A stretch of 64,000 bases of DNA, taken from the NCBI RefSeq assembly GCF_024448695.1, contig NZ_JAMOHY010000002.1, positions 124,001 to 188,000 of the forward strand, read 5' to 3'. The notes beneath the pieces were generated by a model. That model had not been told where the DNA came from and did not search any database. It saw nothing but the letters and a program-made list of their open reading frames with translations. Origin of the DNA: Stutzerimonas stutzeri. GTDB taxonomy: Bacteria; Pseudomonadota; Gammaproteobacteria; Pseudomonadales; Pseudomonadaceae. The stretch's first letter is position 1; every line of letters starts with the position of its first letter. This document shows positions 8,890 to 18,317 of this stretch, piece by piece. The position numbers and the translations under genes were made by a program.

Positions 8890-9699
8890 TCAGGTTTTCA
8901 GCTTGCTGAGCATTTTCTCCGACATCGCGGTCATCTCGTCGTAGATTGCCTGGGGATTGTGCTGCTTGGCCTTCCAGGCCATGCGGCCTTCTTCGTGAGG
9001 CAGAATCATGAATACACCCTTGGCGACCTGCTGATGAATATGCCCGGCAATATCGGCAGCGGTGATCGGCGAGGCTTCCAGCAGCTTGCTGACCTGGACC
9101 TTCATGCTGGGCGTCGGACCACGGAAGGAATCCATCAGATTGGTCTGGAAGAATGATGGGCAGACCACATGAACGGCCACGCCTTGCGGCTTGAGTTCCA
9201 CCAGCAAGCTTTCCGACAGCGCCACCACACCCGCCTTGGCCACGTTGTAGTTGCTCATGCCCGGCGCCTGCATCAGCGCCGCCATGGAGGCGATGTTGAT
9301 GATCGTGCCGCGACTTTCCCGCAGCAGTGGCAGGAAGGCCTTGCAGCCCTTGACCACGCCCATCAGGTTGATCGCGATCTGCCAGTCCCAGTCCTCCAGC
9401 GAGAGCTCGTCGAAAAAGCCGCCCGAAGCGACCCCGGCATTGTTCACCAGCACATCGATGCCGCCCAGCTTGGCCTCGCACGCCTGTGCCAGTGCCGTCA
9501 GTTGGCTGTAATCACGCACATCACAGCGCTGGGTAAAGCCGTCACCTCCAGCCTCGCGAACCATGGCCAAGGTCTCGGCCAGCCCGGCTTCATTGATATC
9601 GGAAAGCGCCAACCGCCAGCCCTCGCGCGCCCAACGCAAGGCGATCTCGCGCCCCAGACCGGAACCGGCACCCGTAACCATCATGCGATTTTGCATCAT
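8890..9699 (-). CDS. SDR family NAD(P)-dependent oxidoreductase
   Basis: This 269-residue classical short-chain dehydrogenase has a Rossmann cofactor loop TGAGSGLG near the N-terminus, a structural NNAG motif, a catalytic serine in NIASMAAL and the YxxxK pair in NYNVAKAG. The substrate cannot be read from sequence. Two adjacent ATG codons (9699 and 9696) make the exact start uncertain by one residue. It is transcribed leftward from the region shared with the actP terminator. Confidence 0.82.
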   Translation of the reverse strand: MMQNRMMVTGAGSGLGREIALRWAREGWRLALSDINEAGLAETLAMVREAGGDGFTQRCDVRDYSQLTALAQACEAKLGGIDVLVNNAGVASGGFFDELSLEDWDWQIAINLMGVVKGCKAFLPLLRESRGTIINIASMAALMQAPGMSNYNVAKAGVVALSESLLVELKPQGVAVHVVCPSFFQTNLMDSFRGPTPSMKVQVSKLLEASPITAADIAGHIHQQVAKGVFMILPHEEGRMAWKAKQHNPQAIYDEMTAMSEKMLSKLKT

Positions 9700-9809
9700 T
9701 CGTCGCCTTTCGCTCGTTGAGTCGCAACGAGTCTAGCGAAAGCCATTGTGGGTCCTGACCTTCATTCAAGTACTGAATGACGAGCGCTTTTCCTGACAGC
9801 TGAAAATGC

Positions 9810-9836
9810 AAAAGGGCAGCCCGAGGCTGCCCTTTT
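9810..9836 (-). terminator. Intrinsic terminator downstream of actP
   Basis: Perfect 12-bp arms AAAAGGGCAGCC (9810-9821) and GGCTGCCCTTTT (9825-9836) surround a 3-nt loop. It lies 22 bp past the actP stop codon and gives a T-run in the actP direction. The symmetry also allows termination in the opposite direction. Confidence 0.85.
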
Positions 9837-9858
9837 GTGCATACCGCTTAGCCGATCA

Positions 9859-11517
9859 TCAGTGAGCGACGGCGCCAGTGGCACCCAGGCCGGTCTGCGA
9901 GCGAACGAACTGCGGGAAAAACCGCGCGCGTTCCTCGCCGGCACTGTGGCTCTTGTCGGTGATCGAGAAGAACCAGATACCGAGGAAGGCGACGGTGACC
10001 GAGAACAGCGCCGGATAGGAGTACGGGAAGATCGCCTCGGCGTTACCCAGCACCTGCACCCAGACAGTCGGACTGAGAACGGTCAGGATCAGCGCGGTGA
10101 ACAAGCCCATCGAGCCACCGATCAATGCGCCGCGGGTGGTCAGGTCCTTCCAGTACATGGAAAGGAACAGCACCGGGAAGTTGCAGCTGGCGGCGATGGA
10201 GAAGGCCAGGCCCACCATGAAGGCGATGTTCTGCTTCTCGAAGGCGATGCCCAACAGGATCGCGATCACACCCAGCGAGAGCGTAGTGATCTTGGTCACG
10301 CGCATCTCGTCGGCTTCCTTGGCCTTGCCCTTCTTGATCACGCAGGCGTACAGGTCATGGGACACGGCAGAGGCGCCGGCCAGGGTCAGGCCGGCAACCA
10401 CCGCCAGGATGGTGGCGAAGGCGACCGCAGAGATGAAGCCCAGGAACAGGTTGCCGCCAACCGCTTCGGCCAGGTGCACGGCCACCATATTGGTGCCGCC
10501 GATGATGGCGCCAGTGGCGTCCTTGTACTCGGGATTGGTGCTGACCAGCAGGATCGCGCCGAAGCCGATAATGAAGGTCAGGATGTAGAAGTAGCCAATG
10601 AACCCGGTGGCGTAGAACACGCTTTTACGCGCTTCCTTGGCGTCCGACACGGTGAAGAAACGCATCAGGATGTGCGGCAGGCCGGCAGTGCCGAACATCA
10701 GTGCCAGACCCAGAGAGATTGCCGAGATCGGATCGGTTACCAAGCCACCGGGGCTCATGATGGCCTCGCCCTTTTCATGCAGCTTGACCGCTTCGGTGAA
10801 CAACGCGCCGAAGTCGAAGTTGACCCCCTTCATCACCATGACGGCCATGAAGCTGGCACCGGACAGCAGCAGTACGGCTTTGATGATCTGCACCCAGGTA
10901 GTGGCCAGCATGCCGCCAAACAGCACGTACATGACCATCAGAATACCGACCAGAATTACCGCGACCATGTAATCCAGGCCGAACAGCAACTGGATCAGTT
11001 TGCCGGCGCCTACCATCTGGGCGATCAGGTAGAACGCCACCACGGTCAGCGAACCCAGGGCCGAGAGAATGCGGATCTGGGATTGGCCGAGGCGATAGGA
11101 GGCCACATCGGAGAAAGTGAACTTGCCCAGATTGCGCAGGCGTTCGGCCATCAGGAACAGGATCAGCGGCCAGCCGACCAGGAAGCCGATGGAATAGATC
11201 AGGCCGTCGTAACCGCTGGTGAATACCAGCGCGGAAATACCCAGAAAGGACGCCGCGGACATGTAGTCGCCGGCAATCGCCAGACCGTTCTGAAAGCCGG
11301 TGATGCTGCCGCCGGCGGTGTAATAGTCAGCGGTGGAGGTGTTGCGCTTGGCCGCCCACTTGGTGATCCCCATCGTGAATGCGATGAAAACCACGAACAT
11401 GATGATGGCGGTCCAGTTGGTCGCCTGCTTCTGGACTTCGCCTGTCAGGGCTTCGCCAGCCAGCAGCAGCGGGGATGCCGCCAGCAGTGCGGCAGCGATC
11501 AGGAAACGAAATTTCAT
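9859..11517 (-). CDS. actP: Cation/acetate symporter ActP
   Basis: This 552-residue sodium:solute symporter family protein has a hydrophobic N-terminus and about 13 further membrane segments. The sequence around [22 protein letters not shown] and the segment [20 protein letters not shown] are typical of ActP, the high-affinity acetate/glycolate permease. It is preceded by a DUF485 gene (yjcH) with a 1-bp TAATG overlap, the conserved partner arrangement. acs is not adjacent in this window. It ends at a strong terminator. Confidence 0.92.
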   Translation of the reverse strand: MKFRFLIAAALLAASPLLLAGEALTGEVQKQATNWTAIIMFVVFIAFTMGITKWAAKRNTSTADYYTAGGSITGFQNGLAIAGDYMSAASFLGISALVFTSGYDGLIYSIGFLVGWPLILFLMAERLRNLGKFTFSDVASYRLGQSQIRILSALGSLTVVAFYLIAQMVGAGKLIQLLFGLDYMVAVILVGILMVMYVLFGGMLATTWVQIIKAVLLLSGASFMAVMVMKGVNFDFGALFTEAVKLHEKGEAIMSPGGLVTDPISAISLGLALMFGTAGLPHILMRFFTVSDAKEARKSVFYATGFIGYFYILTFIIGFGAILLVSTNPEYKDATGAIIGGTNMVAVHLAEAVGGNLFLGFISAVAFATILAVVAGLTLAGASAVSHDLYACVIKKGKAKEADEMRVTKITTLSLGVIAILLGIAFEKQNIAFMVGLAFSIAASCNFPVLFLSMYWKDLTTRGALIGGSMGLFTALILTVLSPTVWVQVLGNAEAIFPYSYPALFSVTVAFLGIWFFSITDKSHSAGEERARFFPQFVRSQTGLGATGAVAH

Positions 11518-11831
11518 TACTTCTGGACCTCGTCGAGGATTTCCTGGTTGAGGCGGTCGAACTCGCCATTGGCACGCTGTACGTAGATACCGGTCAGGAT
11601 AAAGGCCATGAAGATCACGCCGATGCCCACCGGAATACCCCAGGTGGTGACGCTGCCCGCAGCAAGCGGAATGCCCAGAACTGCAGGCTCGAATGCGATG
11701 GTCAGAATGAAAGCCAGATAGGCGCCAAGCATCAGGCTCGAAAGCAGCCAGGCAAAACGTCCCCGCTTTGCGACCAACTCCTGGAACCGCGGATTGTCGT
11801 AGATCTGCTGGTAAAGATTTTCATTGCTCAT
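11517..11831 (-). CDS. yjcH: DUF485 membrane protein YjcH
   Basis: This 104-residue protein has two hydrophobic segments (about 28-50 and 62-85) and the DUF485 N-terminal pattern [19 protein letters not shown]. The start ATG at 11831 gives the usual family length; the frame continues upstream without a family-like sequence. Its stop overlaps the actP start by one base. It is cotranscribed with the acetate permease and may assist its assembly or activity, but its function is not established. Confidence 0.88.
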   Translation of the reverse strand: MSNENLYQQIYDNPRFQELVAKRGRFAWLLSSLMLGAYLAFILTIAFEPAVLGIPLAAGSVTTWGIPVGIGVIFMAFILTGIYVQRANGEFDRLNQEILDEVQK

Positions 11832-12095
11832 AGCGTGTGTTCTCCGCACGTTCCTTCTCCCTCCAGTGAGGGCAGGGGGCGGTACTTTAGGGCCGCGCCA
11901 GCCGAACGCCACTCGACGATAGTCTTGTTTTTATTTCCTCGAAACACGCGTTCTAGACGCATCCGTGACATATTGCCGCGCACATAGAAGGCAACTATTC
12001 CGCTCATCAGGTTTCACGATTTCCCGCTCATGCCGCGCTGACGCATGCTCCACTCAACCGAGAAACGTTCTCGACTGCGTCGCCAGGAGGCAGCC

Positions 12096-12320
12096 ATGAC
12101 CAAGACCATTACCTTTACCCTGATGCATTTCTGTATCGCCTTCTCGGTGACTTACGCCTTGACCGGAAGCCTCGCTGCCGGTGGTCTGGTTGCAGCAATC
12201 GAGCCGTTGTGCAATTCGGTGGGTTTCTATTTTCATGAGAAGATCTGGCAGCGACTGGACAAGCGCCAGCCTGCAAAAACCGCAATCCCGGCCCATGCCT
12301 GGTTGCACCACCAGGCCTGA
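12096..12320 (+). CDS. DUF2061 small membrane protein
   Basis: This 74-residue protein has two hydrophobic segments and the DUF2061-like pattern KTITFTLMHFCIAFSVTYALTG ... GFYFHEKIWQRL. The start at 12096 is chosen because AGGAGG lies 8-9 bases upstream. It is divergent from yjcH across a 264-bp region. Function is unknown. The following 150 bp before the hydrolase gene shows no clear feature. Confidence 0.7.
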   Translation: MTKTITFTLMHFCIAFSVTYALTGSLAAGGLVAAIEPLCNSVGFYFHEKIWQRLDKRQPAKTAIPAHAWLHHQA

Positions 12321-12474
12321 ACCCTTTCATTACCCCTGCATGGCTTTCCAGTAGGCTAATGGCCATCGCAGCGCAACCAGACGGCTTCGCTGCGGTCAAT
12401 GGATGAATACAGGAAGTCCGAAGCGGAGCGTGACTGCCGACTCAGACAATCACCCCGTAAATGGAGAGGTTTCG

Positions 12475-13764
12475 ATGCGATTGCCGTTGTTGTCCGCCCT
12501 GCTCGCGCTGGTCATGACACCTGTTCATGCAGCCGATATCAGTATCGAGGAATACGGTTATCCCCTGAGCAACCCCTTCGAGGCGACCATCGCCTCGACC
12601 CCACCGGAGTTGCGCGCCGAAGTCCCTGCCGACGAGGATATCGATCAGGCCGATTACAGCCTGCGGATGCACCCCGAACGCGAATTCACGCTGCCGGACA
12701 ACTTCTGGGCGGTGAAAAGGCTGACCTATCGTCTGGCCCGCCAGCCCGGTGCCGCGCCGCTGATATTCATCATTTCCGGGACAGGGGCAAGTTATGCCGC
12801 AGGCAAGACCGAGTCGCTGAAACGCCTCTTCTACGGCGCCGGTTACCATGTCGTGCAGCTGTCATCGCCTACCAGCTTCGACTTCATCGCCGCCGCCTCG
12901 CGTTTTGCCACACCGGGCTACAGTCCCGAGGACGCCCAGGACCTGTACCGGGTGATGCAGGCGGTTCGGGCGCAGCAGCACGATCTGCCGGTCACCGAAT
13001 TTCACCTCACCGGCTACAGCCTCGGCGCACTCAATGCAGCCTTCGTCAGCCAGCTGGACGAGACGCGGCAAAGCTTCAACTTCAAGCGCGTCCTGCTGCT
13101 CAATCCGCCGGTAAACCTCTACACCTCGATCAGCAACCTGAACAAGTTGGTACAGACCCGCGTGGAAGGTATCGACAGCAGCACCACGTTCTACGAACTC
13201 ATCCTGGAAAAACTCACCCGCTACTATCGCCAGCAGGGTGTGATCGACCTCGACGCGGCCATGCTCTTCGATTTCCAGCAATCGCCGCTGCGACTGAGCG
13301 ATGAACAGATGGCGATGCTGATTGGCTCAGTCTTTCGCTTTTCCTCAGCCGACATCGCCTTTACCTCCGACCTGATCAACCGCCGCGGCCTGATCGTGCC
13401 ACCCGGCTACTCCATTGACGAAGGCACCAGCCTCGAACCCTTCTTCCGGCGTGCGTTGCTGTGCGATTTCGACTGCTACCTCACCGAACAGCTGATTCCC
13501 ATGTGGCGCGCTCGGCAGGACGGCGGAGGCCTGCCGCAGATGAACCAGCAGGTCAGCCTTTATGCGCTTGAGGACTACCTGCGCGGCAACCCCAAGATCG
13601 CGGTGATGCACAATGCCGACGACCTCATCCTGGGCCCTGGCGATCTGGGCTTTCTGCGCAGAACCTTCGGCGAACGCATGACCCTGTACCCGCGCGGCGG
13701 GCATTGCGGCAACCTCGACTACCGGGTTAACGCCCGAGACATGCTGGAGTTCTTCCGTGGCTAG
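12475..13764 (+). CDS. Exported alpha/beta-hydrolase-fold protein upstream of mlaA-like gene
   Basis: This 429-residue protein has a signal peptide (MRLPLLSALLALVMTPVHA) at the chosen ATG, which follows GGAGAGG. The nucleophile elbow is GYSLG at residues 180-184 (Ser182). A plausible acid (NADDLILGPGD) and histidine (GGHCGN) lie near the C-terminus, so the triad appears complete. The strand IFIISGTGAS could form the oxyanion hole. It overlaps the MlaA-like gene downstream. A periplasmic lipase, esterase or phospholipase-like role in outer-membrane lipid handling is inference from fold and context; no substrate is known. Confidence 0.68.
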   Translation: MRLPLLSALLALVMTPVHAADISIEEYGYPLSNPFEATIASTPPELRAEVPADEDIDQADYSLRMHPEREFTLPDNFWAVKRLTYRLARQPGAAPLIFIISGTGASYAAGKTESLKRLFYGAGYHVVQLSSPTSFDFIAAASRFATPGYSPEDAQDLYRVMQAVRAQQHDLPVTEFHLTGYSLGALNAAFVSQLDETRQSFNFKRVLLLNPPVNLYTSISNLNKLVQTRVEGIDSSTTFYELILEKLTRYYRQQGVIDLDAAMLFDFQQSPLRLSDEQMAMLIGSVFRFSSADIAFTSDLINRRGLIVPPGYSIDEGTSLEPFFRRALLCDFDCYLTEQLIPMWRARQDGGGLPQMNQQVSLYALEDYLRGNPKIAVMHNADDLILGPGDLGFLRRTFGERMTLYPRGGHCGNLDYRVNARDMLEFFRG

Positions 13765-13771
13765 GATGCTG

Positions 13772-14542
13772 ATGAAAATACGGGGCACTGTCGCCCTGCT
13801 CGCGCTGCTGACCGGCAGCGCCCATGCCCAGACCACCACCCCCGACGAGGATGGCTTCACCCATCCGCTGCGTACGCTGGAATTCAATCCGGGGCTGGAC
13901 CAGCGTGAATTCGAACGCGCCACCTTCGATGCACTGGACATCCACGACCCCTGGGAGTCGCTGAACCGGCGCATGTATTACTTCAATTACCGCCTGGACC
14001 AATGGGTGATGCTGCCGGCGGTGCGTGGCTACCGCTATGTCACGCCGCGAATCGTGCGCACCGGCGTGAGCAACTTCTTCAATAACCTGGGCGATATTCC
14101 CACGCTGTTCAATAGCCTTGCCCAACTCAAGGGCGAGCGGGCGATGAACACCACGGCCAGGTTGCTGTTCAACACGGTGATCGGCATTGGCGGCATCTGG
14201 GACCCGGCCACCCGCATGGGCCTGCCGCGCCACCGCGAGGATTTCGGGCAGACGCTGGGCTTTTATGGCGTCCCTCACGGGCCTTACCTGATTCTGCCGG
14301 CGCTTGGACCGTCCAACCTGCGCGACACCACTGGCCAGGTGATGGATTTTGCCGTCGAGAGGCAGGTCGACTACTTCAGCTACTCCGAGGCCAGCGGCGG
14401 CGAATTCAGCCTGACGGCACTACGCCTGATCGACCTTCGTCACAGCACCAGCCTGAGGTATGGCCAGCTCAACTCGCCGTTCGAGTATGAAAAGGTCCGC
14501 TATATCTACACCCGGGCGCGGGAGCTGCAGATCGAGGAATAA
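13772..14542 (+). CDS. MlaA (VacJ)-like outer-membrane lipid asymmetry protein without lipobox
   Basis: This 256-residue MlaA-family protein has the hallmark DPWESLNRRMYYFNYRLDQ and later GVPHGPYLILPALGPSNLRD. MlaA sits in the outer membrane and removes misplaced phospholipids from the outer leaflet. Starts are possible at GTG 13757, ATG 13766 and ATG 13772; the last has AGGA five bases upstream and gives a clean signal peptide ending SAHA. There is no lipobox cysteine, so it is predicted to be soluble or membrane-associated rather than a lipoprotein, unlike E. coli MlaA. The stop directly abuts that of the convergent acyltransferase. No mlaBCDEF genes are in the window. Confidence 0.82.
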   Translation: MKIRGTVALLALLTGSAHAQTTTPDEDGFTHPLRTLEFNPGLDQREFERATFDALDIHDPWESLNRRMYYFNYRLDQWVMLPAVRGYRYVTPRIVRTGVSNFFNNLGDIPTLFNSLAQLKGERAMNTTARLLFNTVIGIGGIWDPATRMGLPRHREDFGQTLGFYGVPHGPYLILPALGPSNLRDTTGQVMDFAVERQVDYFSYSEASGGEFSLTALRLIDLRHSTSLRYGQLNSPFEYEKVRYIYTRARELQIEE

Positions 14543-15463
14543 TCAGTACAGCTTCGGCTCACCTTCAGGCCGCGTCTTGAAGCGGCGATGCGCCCACAGA
14601 TACTGCTCGGGGCACTGGCCGACCGCCGCTTCGATCCAGGCGTTGATTCGCCGGCAATCGGCTTCCTCACTGTCACCCGGAAAGTCCGCCAACGGCGGAT
14701 GAATCATCAGCCGGTAACCGCTGCCATCGGCCAGGCGAGCCTGCGTATAGGGCAACACCCGCGCACGCCCCAGCCGGGCGAACTTGGTGGTTGCGGTGAC
14801 GGTCGCCGCCTGGACCCCGAACAAGGGCACGAAGAGGCTCTGCTTGCGCCCGTAATCCTGGTCTGGCGCATACCAGATCGCGCGCCCCGCACGCAGCACC
14901 TTGAGCATGGCGCGCACGTCTTCGCGCTCGATAGCCGTGGCGTCGGCATTATGCCGCTCGCGCCCGCGCCGCTGGACGTAATCGAAAACCGGGTTCTTGT
15001 GCTCGCGGTACATGCCATCGATGGTGTGATGCTGACCGAGTAACGCTGCGCCGATTTCCAAGGTAGTGAAATGCAGCGCCATCAGAATCACGCCCTGACC
15101 TTCGGCATGCGCCTGTTGCAGATGCTCCAGCCCCTCGACATGCGCCAGCCGCTGTAAGCGCGCCTTGGGCCACCACCAGCTCATGGCCATTTCGAAGAAA
15201 GCGATGCCGGTGGAGGAGAAGTTCTCACGCACCAGCCGTTCACGCTCGCTGACGCTCAGCTGTGGAAAGCAAAGCTCAAGATTGCGCTGCACGATATGGC
15301 GACGCGAGCGGGCGAACCGGTACATCAGCGCACCCAGGCCGCGCCCCATCAGCAACAGAACCTTGTAAGGGAGCTGGACTACCAGCCACAGCAAGCCCAG
15401 GCCCAGCCAAAGCGGCCAGAAGCGAGGGTGAACAAAGGATGCGCGAAAGCGGGGACGATCCAT
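14543..15463 (-). CDS. Lipid A biosynthesis acyltransferase (LpxL/HtrB family)
   Basis: This 306-residue protein has an N-terminal membrane anchor (LWLGLGLLWLVVQLPYKVLLLMG segment) and the catalytic HX4E motif as HFTTLE. Other family segments include MYREHKNP and WYAPDQDYG. It should transfer lauroyl or myristoyl chains from acyl-ACP to Kdo2-lipid IVA at the inner membrane. ATG 15463 gives the family length. It lies divergently next to minC, the arrangement known in P. aeruginosa. Whether it is the primary or a paralogous late acyltransferase cannot be told. Confidence 0.85.
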   Translation of the reverse strand: MDRPRFRASFVHPRFWPLWLGLGLLWLVVQLPYKVLLLMGRGLGALMYRFARSRRHIVQRNLELCFPQLSVSERERLVRENFSSTGIAFFEMAMSWWWPKARLQRLAHVEGLEHLQQAHAEGQGVILMALHFTTLEIGAALLGQHHTIDGMYREHKNPVFDYVQRRGRERHNADATAIEREDVRAMLKVLRAGRAIWYAPDQDYGRKQSLFVPLFGVQAATVTATTKFARLGRARVLPYTQARLADGSGYRLMIHPPLADFPGDSEEADCRRINAWIEAAVGQCPEQYLWAHRRFKTRPEGEPKLY

Positions 15464-15586
15464 CGGCAAGCTCGAACCGGTAAAAACGGAGCATTCTAAG
15501 CCCTCGGGACAAAAAATGCCGGTACGGCAAGCCGAGCTGCCATGGTTTCTTTTGCCGTTGTTTTTCCGTTGCGGGCCGCTTGCGAC

Positions 15587-15615
15587 TTGCAGCTCCCCGT
15601 CTGCCCCGCTATAAG
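15587..15615 (+). promoter_or_regulatory. Candidate sigma-70 promoter for minCDE
   Basis: TTGCAG (15587-15592) and TATAAG (15610-15615) are separated by exactly 17 bp, about 30 bp upstream of the minC start codon. Both hexamers match consensus at four or more positions. It is a prediction from pattern only. Confidence 0.5.
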
Positions 15616-15644
15616 TCCTCGCCATTTACCGCAGCAGGCAGACC

Positions 15645-16376
15645 ATGAGCCAAGCCGACCTTCTCGACCAAGTCCCCGTGTTCCAACTCAAGGGCAGCAT
15701 GCTGGCCATCACCGTGCTGGAGCTGGCCCAGAACGACCTGGAACGTCTCGACCGGCAACTGGCCGCGAAGGTCGAGCAGGCGCCCGACTTCTTCAACAAC
15801 ACACCTCTGGTACTGGCGCTGGACAAGCTGCCGGCCAGCTGCGACCTCGACCTTCCAGCTCTGATCGCGCTGTGCCGCAAGCACGGGTTACGCACCCTTG
15901 CCCTGCGAGCGGCTGATCCACAGGTGGTCGAAGCTGCGAATGCGCTCGACCTGGCCGTCTTGCCGCCTTCCGGCGCGCGTGAACGCAAGCTCGACCTTTC
16001 CGCCAAGGTGGCCGCCGAACCCGCCAAGCCTGCCGAACCGGTCTATCGCCCGACCCGCATCGTCACCACGCCGGTGCGTGGTGGCCAGCAAATCTACGCT
16101 CAGGGTGGCGACCTCATCGTGCTGGCGACTGTCAGCCCCGGTGCGGAACTTCTCGCCGATGGCAACATCCATGTCTACGGTCCGTTGCGCGGCCGTGCCC
16201 TGGCCGGCATCAAGGGCGACACCAATGCACGCATCTTCTGTCAGCAGCTCGGCGCCGAAATGGTTTCCATCGCCGGGCAATACAAGGTGGCCGAAGACCT
16301 GCGACGCGACCCTTTATGGGCCGAAGCGGTACAGATGAAGCTATCCGGCGACGTGTTGAACATCACCCGCCTTTAA
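15645..16376 (+). CDS. minC: Septum site-determining protein MinC
   Basis: This 243-residue protein has an N-terminal MinC domain (about 10-105). The C-terminal beta-helical MinC domain starts near residue 135 and includes [25 protein letters not shown] and [10 protein letters not shown]. It inhibits FtsZ assembly away from midcell when recruited by MinD. It is first in the minCDE operon, with a 92-bp gap before minD. Confidence 0.95.
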   Translation: MSQADLLDQVPVFQLKGSMLAITVLELAQNDLERLDRQLAAKVEQAPDFFNNTPLVLALDKLPASCDLDLPALIALCRKHGLRTLALRAADPQVVEAANALDLAVLPPSGARERKLDLSAKVAAEPAKPAEPVYRPTRIVTTPVRGGQQIYAQGGDLIVLATVSPGAELLADGNIHVYGPLRGRALAGIKGDTNARIFCQQLGAEMVSIAGQYKVAEDLRRDPLWAEAVQMKLSGDVLNITRL

Positions 16377-16468
16377 CGGATACTTCCGCGAATTTTTCAA
16401 GACCAACGGGCACCTCGACGCCGGCTCGGCTGAAGGACCCGACCTCCATATTCTTAGGGTGAATCACC

Positions 16469-17284
16469 TTGGCCAAGATCTTCGTAGTCACTTCCGGCAA
16501 GGGCGGCGTTGGCAAGACCACTTCCAGCGCCGCCATCGGTACCGGCCTCGCCCTGCGCGGCCACAAGACCGCCATCGTCGACTTCGACGTCGGCCTGCGT
16601 AACCTTGACCTGATCATGGGCTGCGAGCGACGTGTGGTATATGACTTCGTCAACGTCATCAATGGCGACGCGACCCTGTCCCAGGCGCTGATCAAGGACA
16701 AGCGACTGGAAAACCTTTATGTACTGGCTGCCAGCCAGACCCGCGACAAGGATGCCCTGACCCTCGAAGGCGTCGGCAAGGTCATCGACGAGCTGGCCCA
16801 GAATTTCGAATACGTGATCTGCGACTCGCCTGCCGGTATCGAAAAAGGCGCGCATCTGGCGATGTATTACGCCGATGAAGCCATCGTCGTCACCAACCCG
16901 GAGGTTTCCTCGGTACGAGACTCTGACCGCATGCTTGGTCTGCTGGCGAGTAAATCGCGCCGCGCAGAGAACGGCGAGGAGCCGATCAAGGAACACCTGC
17001 TGCTGACCCGCTATAACCCCGAGCGCGTGGTCAAGGGCGAAATGCTCGGTGTCGAAGACGTCGAGGAAATCCTTTCGATCCGCCTGCTGGGTGTCATTCC
17101 CGAATCCCAGGCGGTACTCAAGGCGTCCAACCAAGGCGTTCCGGTCATCCTCGATGACCAGAGCGACGCCGGCCAGGCCTACAGCGACGCCGTTGATCGT
17201 TTGCTGGGCAAGGAAGTCAACCACCGTTTCCTCGATGCCAAGAAGCAGGGCTTCCTTGCGCGTCTGTTTGGAGGTCGAGAATGA
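16469..17284 (+). CDS. minD: Septum site-determining ATPase MinD (TTG start)
   Basis: This 271-residue MinD/ParA-family ATPase has the deviant Walker A motif KGGVGKTT near residue 11 and a C-terminal membrane-targeting amphipathic helix (FLARLFGG). It cycles on the inner membrane, recruits MinC and is released by MinE. The start is TTG at 16469, with AGGGTGA about 6 bases upstream; no ATG gives the conserved [13 protein letters not shown]-terminus. The stop overlaps the minE start (ATGA). Confidence 0.95.
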   Translation: MAKIFVVTSGKGGVGKTTSSAAIGTGLALRGHKTAIVDFDVGLRNLDLIMGCERRVVYDFVNVINGDATLSQALIKDKRLENLYVLAASQTRDKDALTLEGVGKVIDELAQNFEYVICDSPAGIEKGAHLAMYYADEAIVVTNPEVSSVRDSDRMLGLLASKSRRAENGEEPIKEHLLLTRYNPERVVKGEMLGVEDVEEILSIRLLGVIPESQAVLKASNQGVPVILDDQSDAGQAYSDAVDRLLGKEVNHRFLDAKKQGFLARLFGGRE

Positions 17285-17538
17285 ACCTGCTGGACTTCTT
17301 TCGCGAACGCAAGAAAAAGGAAACCCCGGCCAACATCGCCAAGGAACGACTGCAGATCATCGTCGCTCATGAGCGTGGCCAGCGTACCCAACCAGACTAC
17401 CTGCCAGCCTTGCAGAAAGAGCTGGTCGAGGTCATTCGCAAGTACGTCAACATCGATCAGGACCAGGTCCAGGTTGCGCTCGAAGATCAGGGCAGCTGCT
17501 CGATTCTCGAACTGAACATTACCCTGCCGGACCGCTAA
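17281..17538 (+). CDS. minE: Cell division topological specificity factor MinE
   Basis: This 85-residue protein has the MinE N-terminal membrane/MinD-contact helix [13 protein letters not shown] and the C-terminal dimerisation region ending LELNITLPD. It stimulates MinD ATPase and drives pole-to-pole oscillation. It overlaps minD by 4 bp, so translation is coupled. A weak hairpin terminator lies 20 bp downstream. Confidence 0.95.
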   Translation: MNLLDFFRERKKKETPANIAKERLQIIVAHERGQRTQPDYLPALQKELVEVIRKYVNIDQDQVQVALEDQGSCSILELNITLPDR

Positions 17539-17556
17539 GCGTCTCCGGTGCAGAAA

Positions 17557-17587
17557 ACGGCGGCCCACGGGTCGCCGTCTTCGTTTG
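17557..17587 (+). terminator. Probable terminator after minE
   Basis: ACGGCG (17557-17562) pairs with CGCCGT (17573-17578) around a GC-rich loop that can extend the stem. CTTCGTTT follows. The T-run is interrupted, so it may be only partly effective and rluA could still be read through. Confidence 0.4.
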
Positions 17588-17598
17588 TGGAAAAGCAA

Positions 17599-18234
17599 AT
17601 GCCGCTAAGCAACATTCAGATCATCCATCAGGACGCCGCCCTGCTGGTCATCAACAAGCCCACCCTGCTGCTCTCGGTGCCCGGTCGCGCCGAAGACAAC
17701 CGGGATTGTCTGGTGACTCGCCTGCAAGAAAACGGCTTTCCCGAGGCGCGCATCGTGCATCGGCTGGACTGGGAAACGTCCGGCCTGATCGTACTGGCCC
17801 GCGATGCCGACAGTCACCGCGAGCTCTCGCGCCAGTTTCACGACCGTGAAACCGAGAAGGCCTACACCGCCCTGTGCTGGGGCCAGCCAGAACAGGACAG
17901 CGGCAGCATCGACCTGCCCCTGCGCTACGACCCACCGACCAAACCCCGGCATGTGGTCGATCATGAGCTGGGCAAACACGCACTGACCTATTGGCGTGTT
18001 CTGGAGCGCTGCGCAAACCACAGCCGCGTTGAACTGACCCCCATCACCGGCCGCTCCCACCAGCTGCGCGTCCATATGCTGTCCATCGGTCATCCGCTGC
18101 TGGGCGATCGTCTCTATGCCCATGAACAGGCACTCAATGCCCACGAACGGCTGTGCCTGCATGCCAGCATGCTCGCCCTGACTCACCCACAGAGCGGCGA
18201 AAGGATGCGCTTCGACTGCCCAGCGCCTTTCTGA
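17599..18234 (+). CDS. rluA: RluA-family pseudouridine synthase
   Basis: This 211-residue protein has the catalytic motif HRLDWETSGLIV, whose aspartate is the invariant nucleophile, and the family motif RSHQLRVHM. There is no S4 domain and the length matches RluA, the dual-specificity enzyme for 23S rRNA U746 and tRNA U32. Position directly after minE is the same as in P. aeruginosa. ATG 17599 starts the conserved PLSNIQIIHQDAALLVINKP. Specificity is assigned by length and synteny only. Confidence 0.82.
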   Translation: MPLSNIQIIHQDAALLVINKPTLLLSVPGRAEDNRDCLVTRLQENGFPEARIVHRLDWETSGLIVLARDADSHRELSRQFHDRETEKAYTALCWGQPEQDSGSIDLPLRYDPPTKPRHVVDHELGKHALTYWRVLERCANHSRVELTPITGRSHQLRVHMLSIGHPLLGDRLYAHEQALNAHERLCLHASMLALTHPQSGERMRFDCPAPF

Positions 18235-18317
18235 GCCTGAACTGAAGCAGAGCGCATCAGACTGCAGTCTCACTGAGCGATGGGATAGACTTGCCGTCCT
18301 GCCGTCCGGAGTCCCCC

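Noticed and set aside
9835-11586. A 583-codon open frame on the plus strand
   Set aside because: It is antisense to actP, a clearly real membrane transporter. The translation is highly polar with Gln/His/Arg bias and no recognisable domain, as expected from the GC-rich opposite strand.
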